Shown: in pieces, positions 1 through 11,051 of the stretch | Position numbering within the stretch: position 1 is the first letter of the stretch | Layout: each line of letters begins with the position of its first letter | NCBI GenBank assembly: GCA_963573315.1 | Contig: OY752141.1 | Coordinates: 3,410,001 to 3,474,000 of the forward strand | DNA length: 64,000 bases | Source: Entomortierella parvispora | Lineage: Eukaryota > Mortierellomycota > Mortierellomycetes > Mortierellales > Mortierellaceae | Reading direction: 5' to 3' | Translations under genes and position numbers: made by a program | The notes under the pieces: generated by a model | What the model saw: the letters and a program-made list of their open reading frames with translations, nothing else | Database searches by the model: none | What the model was told of the DNA's origin: nothing

Positions 1-21
1 TAATTAGTGAAATACACCTAG

Positions 22-3000
22 ACCAAGCAAATGGAAGTCATCGCCAGGAACCAATACATGGGAAAGGATGGCAAGGATCCAGTGGCATGCTCACTGTTCT
101 ATATCGCCCTAAAAAAGAAAAAACTCCTTCATGGACTCTGGAGAACCTCTCATGGCCATGCAGAACAAGCCAAGATGATCATTTTCCTGGCCAATGATTT
201 TGAGACAGATCGTTGGAGGACAGCCGCGTTGAAGAACGCTTTTGCTCTCTTGGGAAAGCAGCGGTTCGGTGAGTGATTATCCCGTAGACTTATTGTTGTT
301 TATGGGAAGTCCATGGCTAATATGGATGCCTCTTTTTCCCTTTCGTTTTAGCGTATGCGGCAGCATTTTTCTTGCTTGGCAACAAGCTACAGGATGCAGT
401 AAATGTTTGCGTGAAGCACCTCAATGATATTCAGCTCGCCATTTCCATCTGTCGCGTTTATGAGCAAGGTAACGTGAGCTTCAACTGCAGCCACTGTATA
501 ATCATTCCCGGACACACTCTAATGGCGTTTTTTGTTCTCTCGGATCAACAGAGGAACGAGGTCCAGTTCTAACTCAACTATTGCAAGACCTGGTGACGAC
601 AACTGCTGACCCATGGCTTCGCAGTATCTTCCACTCCATGCTTGGTCAATCGTCGGAAGCCATCCATGTTACCTTGGTGTGTTGAGTCCTGCTCGTAGTC
701 TTATTTTGTATTGCTGGGCCAACATCTGGCTAACCGGTTTTTTTGTCTTCTGGAATAGGCTGGATGTCCCTCAGAGGGCTCATCAGAAGAATTCGAATCT
801 GAGTCACGGCGGGATCCTTCTCTGCTCATCCTTTACCGTCACTTGCGTGAAAAAGCCTTGAACGCATCCAGTTACGAGGGGGATGAGGAATTTTCGGCCG
901 TGGTACGCGCTGCAGAGGCGTACGAACATTACGGATGCCCCTTGTTGAGTTTAGTGATCTTGAAGCACTGGGGCTATGTTATGCCTGTTGATCATTCTAG
1001 CCGAAACACGCGAGAGGTTCGAAATATTTTGGAGGTCAGGAGAGACAGCATCGCTAGTCTTCCAAGGTCGACAAGTATGTCGTTTATGGGCGCCGGCGGA
1101 CTGCGACCCAGCGAGTCTGGCAACAATCTCGACTCGGGACGCATCAACTTCGATGATTTCACACCCAACAAAAGATCGAGGGAAGCTACGATTGCGGAGA
1201 CTCCTGTGTCGAGTGGGATGTCGTTGATGGGTGGGCTTAAAAACGCCGCACCGGCTTCAAATGTTGATAGTGGGACCTTTGATTTTAACGGCTTCGGGGC
1301 TCCCAAGAAACAGCAGAATGGGGGTCCATTGGACTCTCCAAAGACAACGAGCATGTCGTTCATGGGCGGTTTTAGATCTTCTGAGCCGGCGCCAGAGGTT
1401 GGAAGTGGGCTTCTGGACTTTGACAGCTTCGGATCGACAAGCAAGAAACAAAACGAAAGTCCTGTGCCAAAGCCCACAGGTATGTCGCTGATGGGCGCGT
1501 TGAAAACTACAGTCCCAAATGACAATATCGATAGTGGCATGCTGGACTTCGATTTCTTTGGATCTACGGGCAAAAAACCTGTCTCGAAGGATCAAACCAA
1601 GGATATATTTGCGGATTTTGCCCCTCCATCGGACGACGGACTTCAAAATGGCGCCAAGAATGCCAAGAATATCTCTGAGAATGAGGACAAGGTCCGAGGA
1701 ACTGAAGAACTCTTGAACGACTACATCACCACACTTGTGGTTCAGCTCTTGACAGTAAGACGATATCTCAAAAGTCATTGTCTATTCTATGGCCCTTTGT
1801 TGAATTAGTTTGGCTCACTGCTGTCGCTTCTTGTCATTATAGCCCATGGCATCAGCCTTGCGGACGGTTTCACTTAAGCCCGAGCTGTTGGTGACGCCTG
1901 TCTTCCAAGGGTATGTCCAAAATATCAAATACGGCTGGGATAAACTCTCGGAGCATGCCAACGTCTCAAGCGTTGTGATGGAGCAAGCCCTCATCTCCAA
2001 ATGCATCGAGGTTGACACGTTAGCCGTGTGTTTCCACTGGCTCAACACGACCATGAGCACAGGTTCCCCTTTATCAGCAATTGTATCTCATTACTCCGAA
2101 TCGTGTTATTCCATGGTTGGAATTGTGCTTACGGAACGCCTCACGAACTGCATGAAATCCCATATCAAAGAATATGCAAGGTAAGTACCTTCATTCCATC
2201 TTTCTTACCTTGACATGAACTTTTGGCTGACCAAGAGCCATATTTGATAACTGTAGGAGCATCTTGGAATCCTCTAATGAATGGTTCAATCTTGCCAAGA
2301 CTGTTATCAAGATGGAACTTGCCTTACCGCGATGGGAACAAATGGTCCTGGCAAGCTACATCATGCTCGTGTTGATGGCTTTGCAAGAGAAGGACTATGC
2401 AGTCTTGTCAGGAATGCTCTTCCAATGGAGACGCTTCAGCGGGTTTGTTGTGGGCGATCGTGGCGGTGCCGTCAAAGTCATTGCCGAGGTTCTTGGAGGA
2501 AATCTCTATTCCGTAAGTAATTGTGTTAATTGCAACTAAAAGAACATAACTTGTTCGCTGACTGACTGGGAGGTTTTTACTTGAAATCGTACTTTTCGAT
2601 CATCTAGCCACTGGACCCCAGTATAATTTCATCCGACGGTGCGAGCCAAAAGTCTGAGAAATCAGAGCGAGAGACCGTGCAGGAACTGTTGCTGAATGCT
2701 GCTACCACCAATGCTTTGGTCATGAGTTTGGAAGGGCTCCTTCGCGAACACGGGCACAGAATGTCAGGTATGATGCCGGCTTCGTGCGCGAGAAACAAGT
2801 GTATCTCATACTTTGACTAACTCTTTTGATTGATTTGTGGTGTAGACGACACTCGGAAATTCGTTACGAGCTCTTTCTTGGACCGATTGACACGATCTGG
2901 CATCGAACAAGAGCAGGACGTAATAGTGCTTATGAAGAACTCGCCCCTGCAGGATCATCTTCGTGGATACCTCAACAGTTGGCAAAAGAAATATTGGGTG

Positions 3001-4993
3001 CTCCTGAGTGGACTGGAGAGCGGCGGTCATCTTTTGCCGCTAGTAGCAAGCTTTCTGGTAGGCGTCACTTGTGTAGTCAAAGTGTGCGTTTGCCTGTAAA
3101 TGAGAGATTCATTTCTAAGAATTATCATCCTTATCTCTTGGCCACATTCTCTCTATTAGGAATCACATCGTCAGTGCCGAGATTCACCGCCCGCGCCAGT
3201 GGAAGACACGACTTTGCTGTTTAAGAGTCGCTCCGTGATAACATCGTTTTCGTTCAATCCTGTAAGTACATATATCTTTTGGAGGAGCTCTAGGAGCATC
3301 CCACCACGAAAGTTCAAATGCTAATAGCGTTGACTTTATAGGCTGATAAACGTATTGTCGCTGTTTGCTCGAGGACCGAGATTAGCGAAATCGACATTTC
3401 CAGGACGGTAGATTTGCAGAAGGTTAGCCACACCTGGCTCTTTTTGTTCCTAGCTTTCACGTATTATGAGAGGAAGGTTTATTCTTTGCTAACAAACTTT
3501 GATAAATAGAACCTTCACGCTCTGGAGACGGACCATAGTGATATGGACTCAGAGATTGAACTCGACGAGGAGGACGCTGATGAGGGCGACTTTTTGGATG
3601 CTCAAGGAAATGTCATTGACCGATCTGTCGACAACTCAAAGGCTCCGAGCGTTATTGCCACCGAAAGCTCGGAAGAGAACATAAGCCGAGTGGGGAGCCA
3701 TGTCAGCCTCCAGAGCGTGTTTAAGAACCTGTTCGCTGCCAAGGGTAGCCGGAATGTTACTCCTGACCCAGCTCATCCACATCACCACCACAGCTTGGGA
3801 CAATCCGTGACAGACGCGAACCTCAGGCGGTCTCAGGGGCTGAGTCACACTCACCTGACGGCAATATCTAATCCAGGGAAGGCGCCCATTGAACCAGACA
3901 ATCTTGTAGTGAGACCAGATATTCTTGCGACCTGCTCGGAGAGCCATCCTAGCTTCCCGCTCTATTTAACTGGACATAACCCGGCGCTAGGCTATCCCTG
4001 TGTCAACCTGTGGCAGTACGGACAGCCCAGGGAACTCAACAATTACACTGGAACGAGCGCCAAAGTCACAAAGTAAGTGGTGCCAGGATGCAAAGGTCTG
4101 ATGTAGCAAGTACCTTGGAATTAATTCAACTTATATTATTGACATTGTAGGGTTCACTTTGATTCCTATGGACAAAAGTTTGGAGCAACAGACATCAAGG
4201 GGGATGTTCACCTCTGGCGTTTTGACTCGAACTCTGTTGGTTCGAAACCTTTCCTTTCGTTGAGCTGCCACGACAAGATTGCGCGCGACTTTGCGTTCTT
4301 GGGGTCTAGCAGTGTTCTTGCAACAACGGGCACAGCGGGTGATGACAAGAATGTGGCGATTTGGGACACGCTCTTACCAAAACAAAAGGCGCAGACGCAT
4401 TCGTACAAGGTCCATGACCGAGGCGGTGGATACTCACTCGCGTTTTCGAAACGACACCAGCTTTTAGTCTCTGGAGGTCGCAATGGAGAGATTTGTAAGG
4501 TTTCGCTATTTTTTCCTTGTATCTCCTTCGGATCTCTTCTTTTCCAAGCAACTGATGATCTAACGCCCTGTCAAATCGTAGGCATCTTTGATATCCGTCA
4601 GCCCAAGCTGTTGCATACAATCCAAGCGCACGAGATGCATGTTCGATCGCTGTACATTGACGAGGCTGGAATGGCACTGTGCTCGGGATCGGGTGAAGGA
4701 GACATGAAGGTAAACTCCCTCGTGCGACAAAGGTAGTATCATCAAACAGATTTAGGCGTTAACAAGGATGTGCTATTTTGTTTTCGTAGGTATGGAACTT
4801 GGAAACGTTTGCACAGCTGTCGACATTTGAAAATCTCCAGGCAAGGAACCGGTTCCAGCTGCAGACGTTTGACCGAATCCCTGTGAAGGCTTACGGAGTG
4901 GCGCAGATTGCGGCGCAGGAGGACTATTACTACACGTGTGGACCGACAGGGTTCTTGCGGGCCAAGAAGCAAGGAAAGAATGCAGATGTGTGA
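22..4993 (+). CDS. RAV1: RAV1 / DmX-like (rabconnectin-3) RAVE subunit, 3' part
   Basis: Rav1-family proteins form the scaffold of the RAVE complex, which promotes V1-Vo assembly of the vacuolar proton ATPase. The gene enters the window already in progress. I read 14 exons: 22..268, 352..468, 552..676, 759..1754, 1843..2180, 2257..2512, 2608..2767, 2846..3057, 3160..3261, 3342..3422, 3510..4072, 4151..4494, 4582..4709 and 4790..4993. The first exons carry the conserved Rav1p core, with the motifs RWRTAALKNAFALLGKQRF and CRVYEQ and the segment KLQDAVNVCVKHLND. The last exons encode C-terminal WD40 repeats, for example GDVHLWRFD, NVAIWDTL and GDMKVWNLE. A disordered stretch encoded at 1070-1570 holds four copies of a short motif (see findings). 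The family is very likely; individual splice sites are inferred. The 5' end lies outside the window. Confidence 0.93.
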
Positions 4994-5108
4994 AGGGTTG
5001 ATTGAGAAAAGGAGAACAAAATAAAATAAAAAATAAAAAATAAAAGTGGAATGCGGGGAAGGCATGGATCCAGCCCCAGAAAGACAGAAAAACGGACCTT
5101 GTTCTCTC

Positions 5109-5146
5109 CATTCCTTCCTTCCTTCCCTCCTTCCTTCCTTCCTTCT
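5109..5146. repeat. TTCC-type simple repeat
   Basis: This is a short imperfect (TTCC)n tract between the RAV1 3' end and the MoaC start. Just after the RAV1 stop, from about 5020 to 5045, an A-rich stretch contains several AATAAA-like hexamers, a plausible poly(A) signal for RAV1. Confidence 0.8.
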
Positions 5147-5222
5147 GTTTCCCTTTCCTTCCGTCGTTCTTCAGTACTCATCTGACATCCTTCAACAGCG
5201 ACCCATTCACCCCTCTTTTTTA

Positions 5223-6176
5223 ATGGCATCTTCAAGGACGTTCTCCATCACTCGTCTCATCTGCCAGATCAGAACAGGCGCGTCCGTCCCATGCGCTGCA
5301 TCCGTGTCCAGACGCGCATTGCCCACAGCCCAGTCGCAATTGAACACGCACAGCAACTCACAGGTACACAACAGACAATCATACCATCTAAAAACTCATT
5401 CTTCTCCTGCCCCAATTTCAGCATAAAAAACAGTAGGACCCTACTGACAAGAGAGAACAAATATCTATCTCCCTACATTTTAGACGCGTTCATACCGTGG
5501 TGGACTGCAGCCTGAGAGCAGATCGGGGTCCAAGACGTCCTCCACAAGTCTCTTTCTCTGTCGCCGCATTTCAACAACATCCAGTCTATGCCAGTCATCT
5601 TCCTCTTCTTCTCCTTCTTCTTCTGCACCATCGACCCCTCCTCAATTGACACACACTGATCCCGAGACCGGCAAAGCATCAATGGTGTCTGTCACAGACA
5701 AGGCCCCTTCTCATCGGACAGCCCTAGCCGTCTCCTCGATCTGGCTTCCAGGCCTAGCTTTTGATCTCTTGAAGAGGAACGCACACAAGAAGGGAGATGT
5801 CCTCACGGTGGCCCAGATTGCGGGGATCCAGGCTGCGAAACAGACCTCCAACTTGATCCCACTCTGTCATCCGTTACTCTTGACCCACGTCTCGGTAGAT
5901 TTGAAATTGGTGGAGGATAAGGAGGAAGAAGGGGAAGGATTGAAGGGAGGTCGCGTCGAGATTGAGAGTCGAGTGGCTTGTAAAGGAAACACGGGTGTGG
6001 AGATGGAAGCTTTGACAGGAGCAACAGTGGCCGCCTTGACGGTATTTGACATGTGCAAGGCCGTCGGGAAAGATATGGTCATTGGAGACATCAAGGTCAT
6101 GGAGAAGACTGGAGGCAAGAGCGGTGTCTACAAGCATCAACAAGAACCTTCCAAGAGACAGAGTCATGGTATATAA
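5223..6176 (+). CDS. moaC: Cyclic pyranopterin monophosphate synthase, MoaC type
   Basis: MoaC converts 3',8-cyclo-7,8-dihydro-GTP to cyclic pyranopterin monophosphate, the first committed intermediate of molybdenum cofactor synthesis. Two exons, 5223..5363 and 5484..6176, join in frame to give 277 residues. Residues 1 to about 105 are Arg/Ser-rich with few acids and look like a mitochondrial presequence plus linker. The MoaC fold follows, with the conserved motifs KKGDVLTVAQIAGIQAAK, PLCHPLLLTHV, GVEMEALTGATVAALT, DMCKAV and KTGGKSG. The His of PLCHP and the Asp and Lys of DMCK match the E. coli active-site residues. No MoaA radical-SAM domain is attached and the upstream neighbour is RAV1, so this is a free-standing MoaC, unlike animal MOCS1 and Aspergillus cnxABC. 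Family is near certain; mitochondrial location is inference. Confidence 0.93.
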
Positions 6177-6678
6177 GGGGAACGGTCAATAAAACAATCC
6201 ATTCATCGCCTCTTTCTGACAAGGTTGCGATATGAGTCTTCTTGAGGAATTGAGCTCTATGGTTCACTGTGCAAACATGCTACAGGTGTTAGTGAGGGTC
6301 TTCAGTCGTCACTGCAGAAAAGACGATATATACAACGGTGAAAGGTATCGTCATCCACAGAGTAGATGTATCACGGCGCTGCAAGAGAGAGAGAACGAAG
6401 GGAAAATGTCTCAATGGCTTCAGGTCAGTCTGTGTCAATTCTAGAAATTGAATGATCGACGAAACAAGTGTGTCCTTGATTGGCCTTGCAGCAAAAAGTT
6501 AACGCGCCCAGATCATCTGTCGCGATCTTGACGGAGAAATCAGCGATGGTTCTGCACTCTAAAACGTGGCTGTTTGCCCGGTAAGGTCATCAAACCGCTC
6601 CTTCAGGCTAGACAACAGCCCACGTTTGGGTGAAAGAGGAGCGGGTTGCACAGAGCTCTTGCGTTCACTGACCATTTT

Positions 6679-6700
6679 CTCTCTCTCTCTCTCTCTCTCT
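6679..6700. repeat. (CT)11 dinucleotide repeat
   Basis: An uninterrupted CT run lies in the intergenic region downstream of MoaC. Confidence 0.9.
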
Positions 6701-9700
6701 GTCCTCTTTCCTCACAGTCTTCTTCCGGGGCTGTCTTCTAATAATAATACGTCGTCTGTGTGTTGGCTTGCGGACAGAGAGCTGACCGGCGAGCGAAATG
6801 TGTATTTTTACTACCTCTACGCCAACGTCCAAGAAGGGGAGTAAAGCAGGAAGGTGCAGGTCGATGGCTGATGGCCTGTGTGTCAGTCTGTGTTTGTGCT
6901 GCTATCTGGGCCCTACTTTGTCGTTGTCTTGGCTGAGGGAGCAATGAGAGTTGCTGCGCGCTGCAACAGCAACGACATCTGACAAAGCCGAAAGAAAAAG
7001 AAGGTCCGTCCAGGTGGGTCGGCCGTCGAAACACTTTCAATTGATTGACTGACAAAGAGAGACAACAATGCTGACGAACGCTGGAGCGAGATGAATTTCG
7101 GCGCAGCCCGTTTGGGGGTCGTCTGTTCTTCATTTCTCGGAGAGTGTGCGTGGGTGTGGGTGTGTGTTCACTTCACGCACATGCAATGGCAATTCCCTCT
7201 TCTCTTTCTTTCATTTTCTTCCAACCCTCTTTTGTTCTTTCCTCCTTCCTTCTCACTCTCTCCCTCTCTCCCTCTGTCACTACCCAACCACCACTCCATC
7301 CCACCATCCTCATCCCAGTAATTCTCAACGCGACCTGTAAGTTGTGAACCGGGTTTTCACCTTTATTTTTTCATTGATCTTCACATTCTGCCCATTGATA
7401 ACCACGGTCGGTGGTCGCGACTACATGGTCTGACTCCTCTTCTTGCCTCTCACATTGCCCTTTTGCATCATCTTGCGCCATCACGACTGGTCAAGTCAAA
7501 AAGGGCCTCAAAAACTCTTTTTTTTTTGCATGGTGTTGAAGAAGTGAGGAAGAGATTCTCTTTCGGCATTTCTTATATCCCGGATATTTGTTGTGCGGGA
7601 TGAGCCCCTCGCGCTAGTTTTGACCGAGCGTGATTCTCGAGGACTTGATGCTCTTTTTTGGATGAAATTTGAGGGTCAGGGGAGGGGAGAAAGGAAAGAA
7701 GAGGAGGACGGGGAGGAGATGGGATGATGACAAGGTGAGAGATTCACTCCATCTTTTGAGATAAAAGACGCCGCTTTTCCCAGCGCCCTCAAGTAATAAT
7801 TGATAGTGACGCGAGGACAGGGGGAGGGGAGTGAACAGTGGGGGAGGGATCTTCGCAGGAACCAGCCCGCAGGACAGGGAGGCCATGTTTGTTTGCAAAT
7901 CAGCTGTGGCATGTGTTGCTTTGGTCAAAAACAAAAACAACAAAAACAGAGCGTTCAGATGCAGAGAAAGAGACAAGAAAAGAAGGTGCGGCGTCCTTGG
8001 GCTAGTGTACAGGTACGAAAGATGAAGAAGGTTGGACACCAATCGGAACTCTCCAGCGAAAAAGAAAAATGAACGGAAGCGAACATGAGCAGTTTGCTCG
8101 CCATTGCTCACTCCAGCATTATTATTTCTCAACACATCACCATTCTTCCAGCTCTTTGTCTGTTTGGATATCGGGATCTCTTGCCGAAGAAGCACAGAGA
8201 CCGGACGTGCAGCAAGGAAAGGGCTAGAGACAGAAAAAGGGATGCATTGAGAGTTTTGGTTTGCGCTGTGGAACAAGAAGCATGCGATATTGCATGACTC
8301 TTCCCTTCTCTCTCGCGTTTCGTGATGATTCTTCTTGGAGGCGTTGAGTACTTTGATGCTTTGGTAACTGCATGCATCTTGTGAAAATACGGAAGAAAGA
8401 GGAAGGATCAGCCGTTGCCACCATGCATGGCGCGAGCCTGGTGCCTCTGTCCAAAGAGAGAGAAAAGTAGAAAGAAACGTGTTTCTGTTCGTCCCTGTTT
8501 CCCCTGGAGGAAAGGAGCATGGGAAGGTGGGCAAAGGGGCAAAGAAGGAATTGAAGAAGGAAGGAGGAAGGAGGAGCCACAATCCATTGAGCTGTGGCAC
8601 AGCATCAACAACAACGACGCGAATCAAGAAGCCCATCGTCGTTCGACATCATCGCTCTCTTCCGTTCGTTCATCCGTCGCCTTCATCTTGTCGTCCATTC
8701 GTTCGTTCGACGCGTCGTTTATATCTTGCTCATTTCGCGTGGCTCCATTGGACACCCTTGACTCAACAGAACGGTTTGGACAAACGGGCCTGGACCCCCC
8801 TTCCCTTCCTTTGCGCCTGTCGTGCCTTTCGTCTCCTTCGCCCCCTCCTTTGTTTCCTTGTTTCCTGCGATCCGATGCGATGCGATGCAATGGACGAAAG
8901 GATGTGGCTCTGACCCCTGCCCCGCTGTTATCGTCATTCCCCTGGAAGATCTTGCTTCCTTTCCACCTGTTGTCGTGTCGTGTCCACACGCCCTCTCTTC
9001 CCTTTTGCGCTTGTTTTTTCCATTTTTGTGCCATCTCATCGGCATTCCTTCCTTTGTTTGCTCATCACATTCATTCTCTTGCTCCTCTCACTCACTCACT
9101 CACACGCTCACTCTTTGATTCAGACATTCGGTTCATTCAGTCCTCATCCCAATCTACTTTTTCTCTTTTCCTCTTCCCTATAGAGCAACCCTTACTCTCC
9201 CTCGCTCGCTCAGGAAACCACTCTGACCTCATCAGCCCTCTTTGTATTTTTCCGACCACCGCACACACCTCCTCCTGCACAGCCTTCACCTTTTTGCTCC
9301 GCTCTTGCTCTTCGACCCTCCTTCTCCGTCCAATCGTCGCCGACCCGCCCATCTCGTTCACGGACAATCCTTCCCAACTCTTCTCTCCTCGACCCGTCTG
9401 CACCATCAGTCCATGTGAGTACCAACCTCTCCTCCACCTGGTCCGCCAACGCCAACTACCTGCACGCATGCAGGCCCTTCCTTTCAGAGCAATTCCGGTC
9501 CTCACAACAGGGTCCAGACAGGCCGCCGCTGGTCTGCATGCTCGAACCTTGTCTTTGCGGTCAATCCATTCCCCGACCAGCAGAAGAACCCTTTTTGTTC
9601 ATTTACCGGCCCCTTCGGCTTGCCTTTGTCAGTTGACTCCGGCCCTTGCTTTGGCTGCTGGGTGACCGACCTCCTCAGTTCTCCCTCCTCTCCGTTCCTT

Positions 9701-9919
9701 TTTCCCCTTGATGTCCAGTCCTTCTCTCTCTCTTTCTTTTTTCCTGGCCCCAAAAACCTTTATCAAAAATTAATTGGCCAATGTTGAACGCCTATTGGAC
9801 TAGCATCGTGTTCAGTCCTACCTTCCACACTTCAGCCATTGGCGCGTGCTTTTTGGACGATGTGAATCTTGGTTCTCCATCTGAGAGATCTTGTTTCTTT
9901 TCAGTCCAGGATCCGGATC

Positions 9920-9945
9920 TTTTTTTTTTTTTTTTTTTTTTTTTT
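9920..9945. repeat. Poly(T) run of 26 bases
   Basis: This is an uninterrupted T homopolymer on the + strand, the longest homopolymer noticed in the window. It may be a degenerate poly(A) tail of a minus-strand retrocopy or simply a slippage product. I see no target-site duplication or coding remnant beside it. Confidence 0.9.
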
Positions 9946-11051
9946 GATTTTATCGTGGCGGGGATCAGACTTGATCCACGAACTGCTGTGTTTGCAAGGA
10001 AGCGCGGGAAAAGCAACAGCGGCGGCGAAGATCAATGACTGGGGCTGCAGGAAAAAAGAAACACCACCCCCTCTTCTTCCTCTTCCCTCACCGACTGACT
10101 CGGCAACGAGGACCACCCTTTTCTGCCTCAGCCCCAGTCCAAATACCTTCATATTCTTCTTACATTGTGCAGATATCAAGGATCGTCCACACACAAGCTT
10201 CAATTGCTCTCAATGTCGCATTACGTCTTTTTTACCCTTCACTTTGGATTTGTTGTTGTTTGTTGGCCGAGAGATGGTCCTTGTGGACAACAAAACAAAG
10301 TCTTTTCTTGCTCGTGATGGTGTTGACCATAGTTGTAACAATGACCCCACTCCCCCCTCTTTTGACTTGTTTTGCATGGTGGGAACGAAGCAACCACTTT
10401 TCTGAGCAAACAACATTTTTTACCACCCCTCTTTTTCCTTCTCCTTTTACCCGCTCTTGGGCTTGCAAACTCTCGCCCTCGCTTTCTTCCTTATCCGCCC
10501 CTGAACCATACATCGATCAACTCATCGATCAATTCATTTCCCCACCCCAAAAAAGAATCAGCCACCCTCTTCCTGCAAGATCTTATCTCTTGAGTGCAGT
10601 TGTGATGGGATACAATGCACGTGTAGAAGGTTGATTATTCGTCTCAGCTGCCTTTCCTTTTCATCAACCCATTCTTTTCTTTTGTTGTTGCCCTGCTGGA
10701 GGACACAAACCATAAGTGAAAGGAGAAAGTGGACGTCCTGGGGCTCTCTGTGCGCAGTGCTTGCTTTAAATGAACGACATTTGGTCCCACAAAGACAACA
10801 ACAGCCTTCTTGCAATATCTACCATGCTGCTCTTTCCCTCCCTTCTTTAATTAACTCCTTCCTTTCTTTCTTGTGCATAGACCAAAACATCATTACCGAC
10901 AGAAAGAAGCAAAAAAACAGATCGACGTCCCCTTCTCCTCCGACGCACTTTTTACCTGATCCGACCTCCCACCCGCTTCCACTCTTGTTTTTCTTTTTCT
11001 CTCTCATTCAAACAAGCAAGAAGGAAAAGACAAAAAAAGAAACAACCTGCA

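Larger units (their letters stand above)
6177..11051. other. 4.9 kb gene-poor, pyrimidine-rich intergenic region
   Basis: I see no convincing coding gene here. Long open frames at 7614-8636 (-) and 8415-9665 (+) lie on opposite strands of skewed sequence, and their translations are Ser/Phe/Leu/Pro-rich with no domain. Pyrimidine-rich tracts at 7195-7320 and 8640-9410 resemble the leaders in front of other genes in this window. Good donor-like sites follow both, GTAAGT at about 7332 and GTGAGT at about 9415. They may be alternative non-coding first exons of the gene at 11052, but the acceptors cannot be fixed from sequence alone. Confidence 0.5.

Noticed and set aside
7614..9665. Two long overlapping open frames (340 aa on -, 416 aa on +)
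   Set aside because: They lie in skewed C/T-rich sequence, overlap on opposite strands, and give low-complexity Ser/Phe/Leu/Arg translations without domains; stop codons are simply rare in such sequence.
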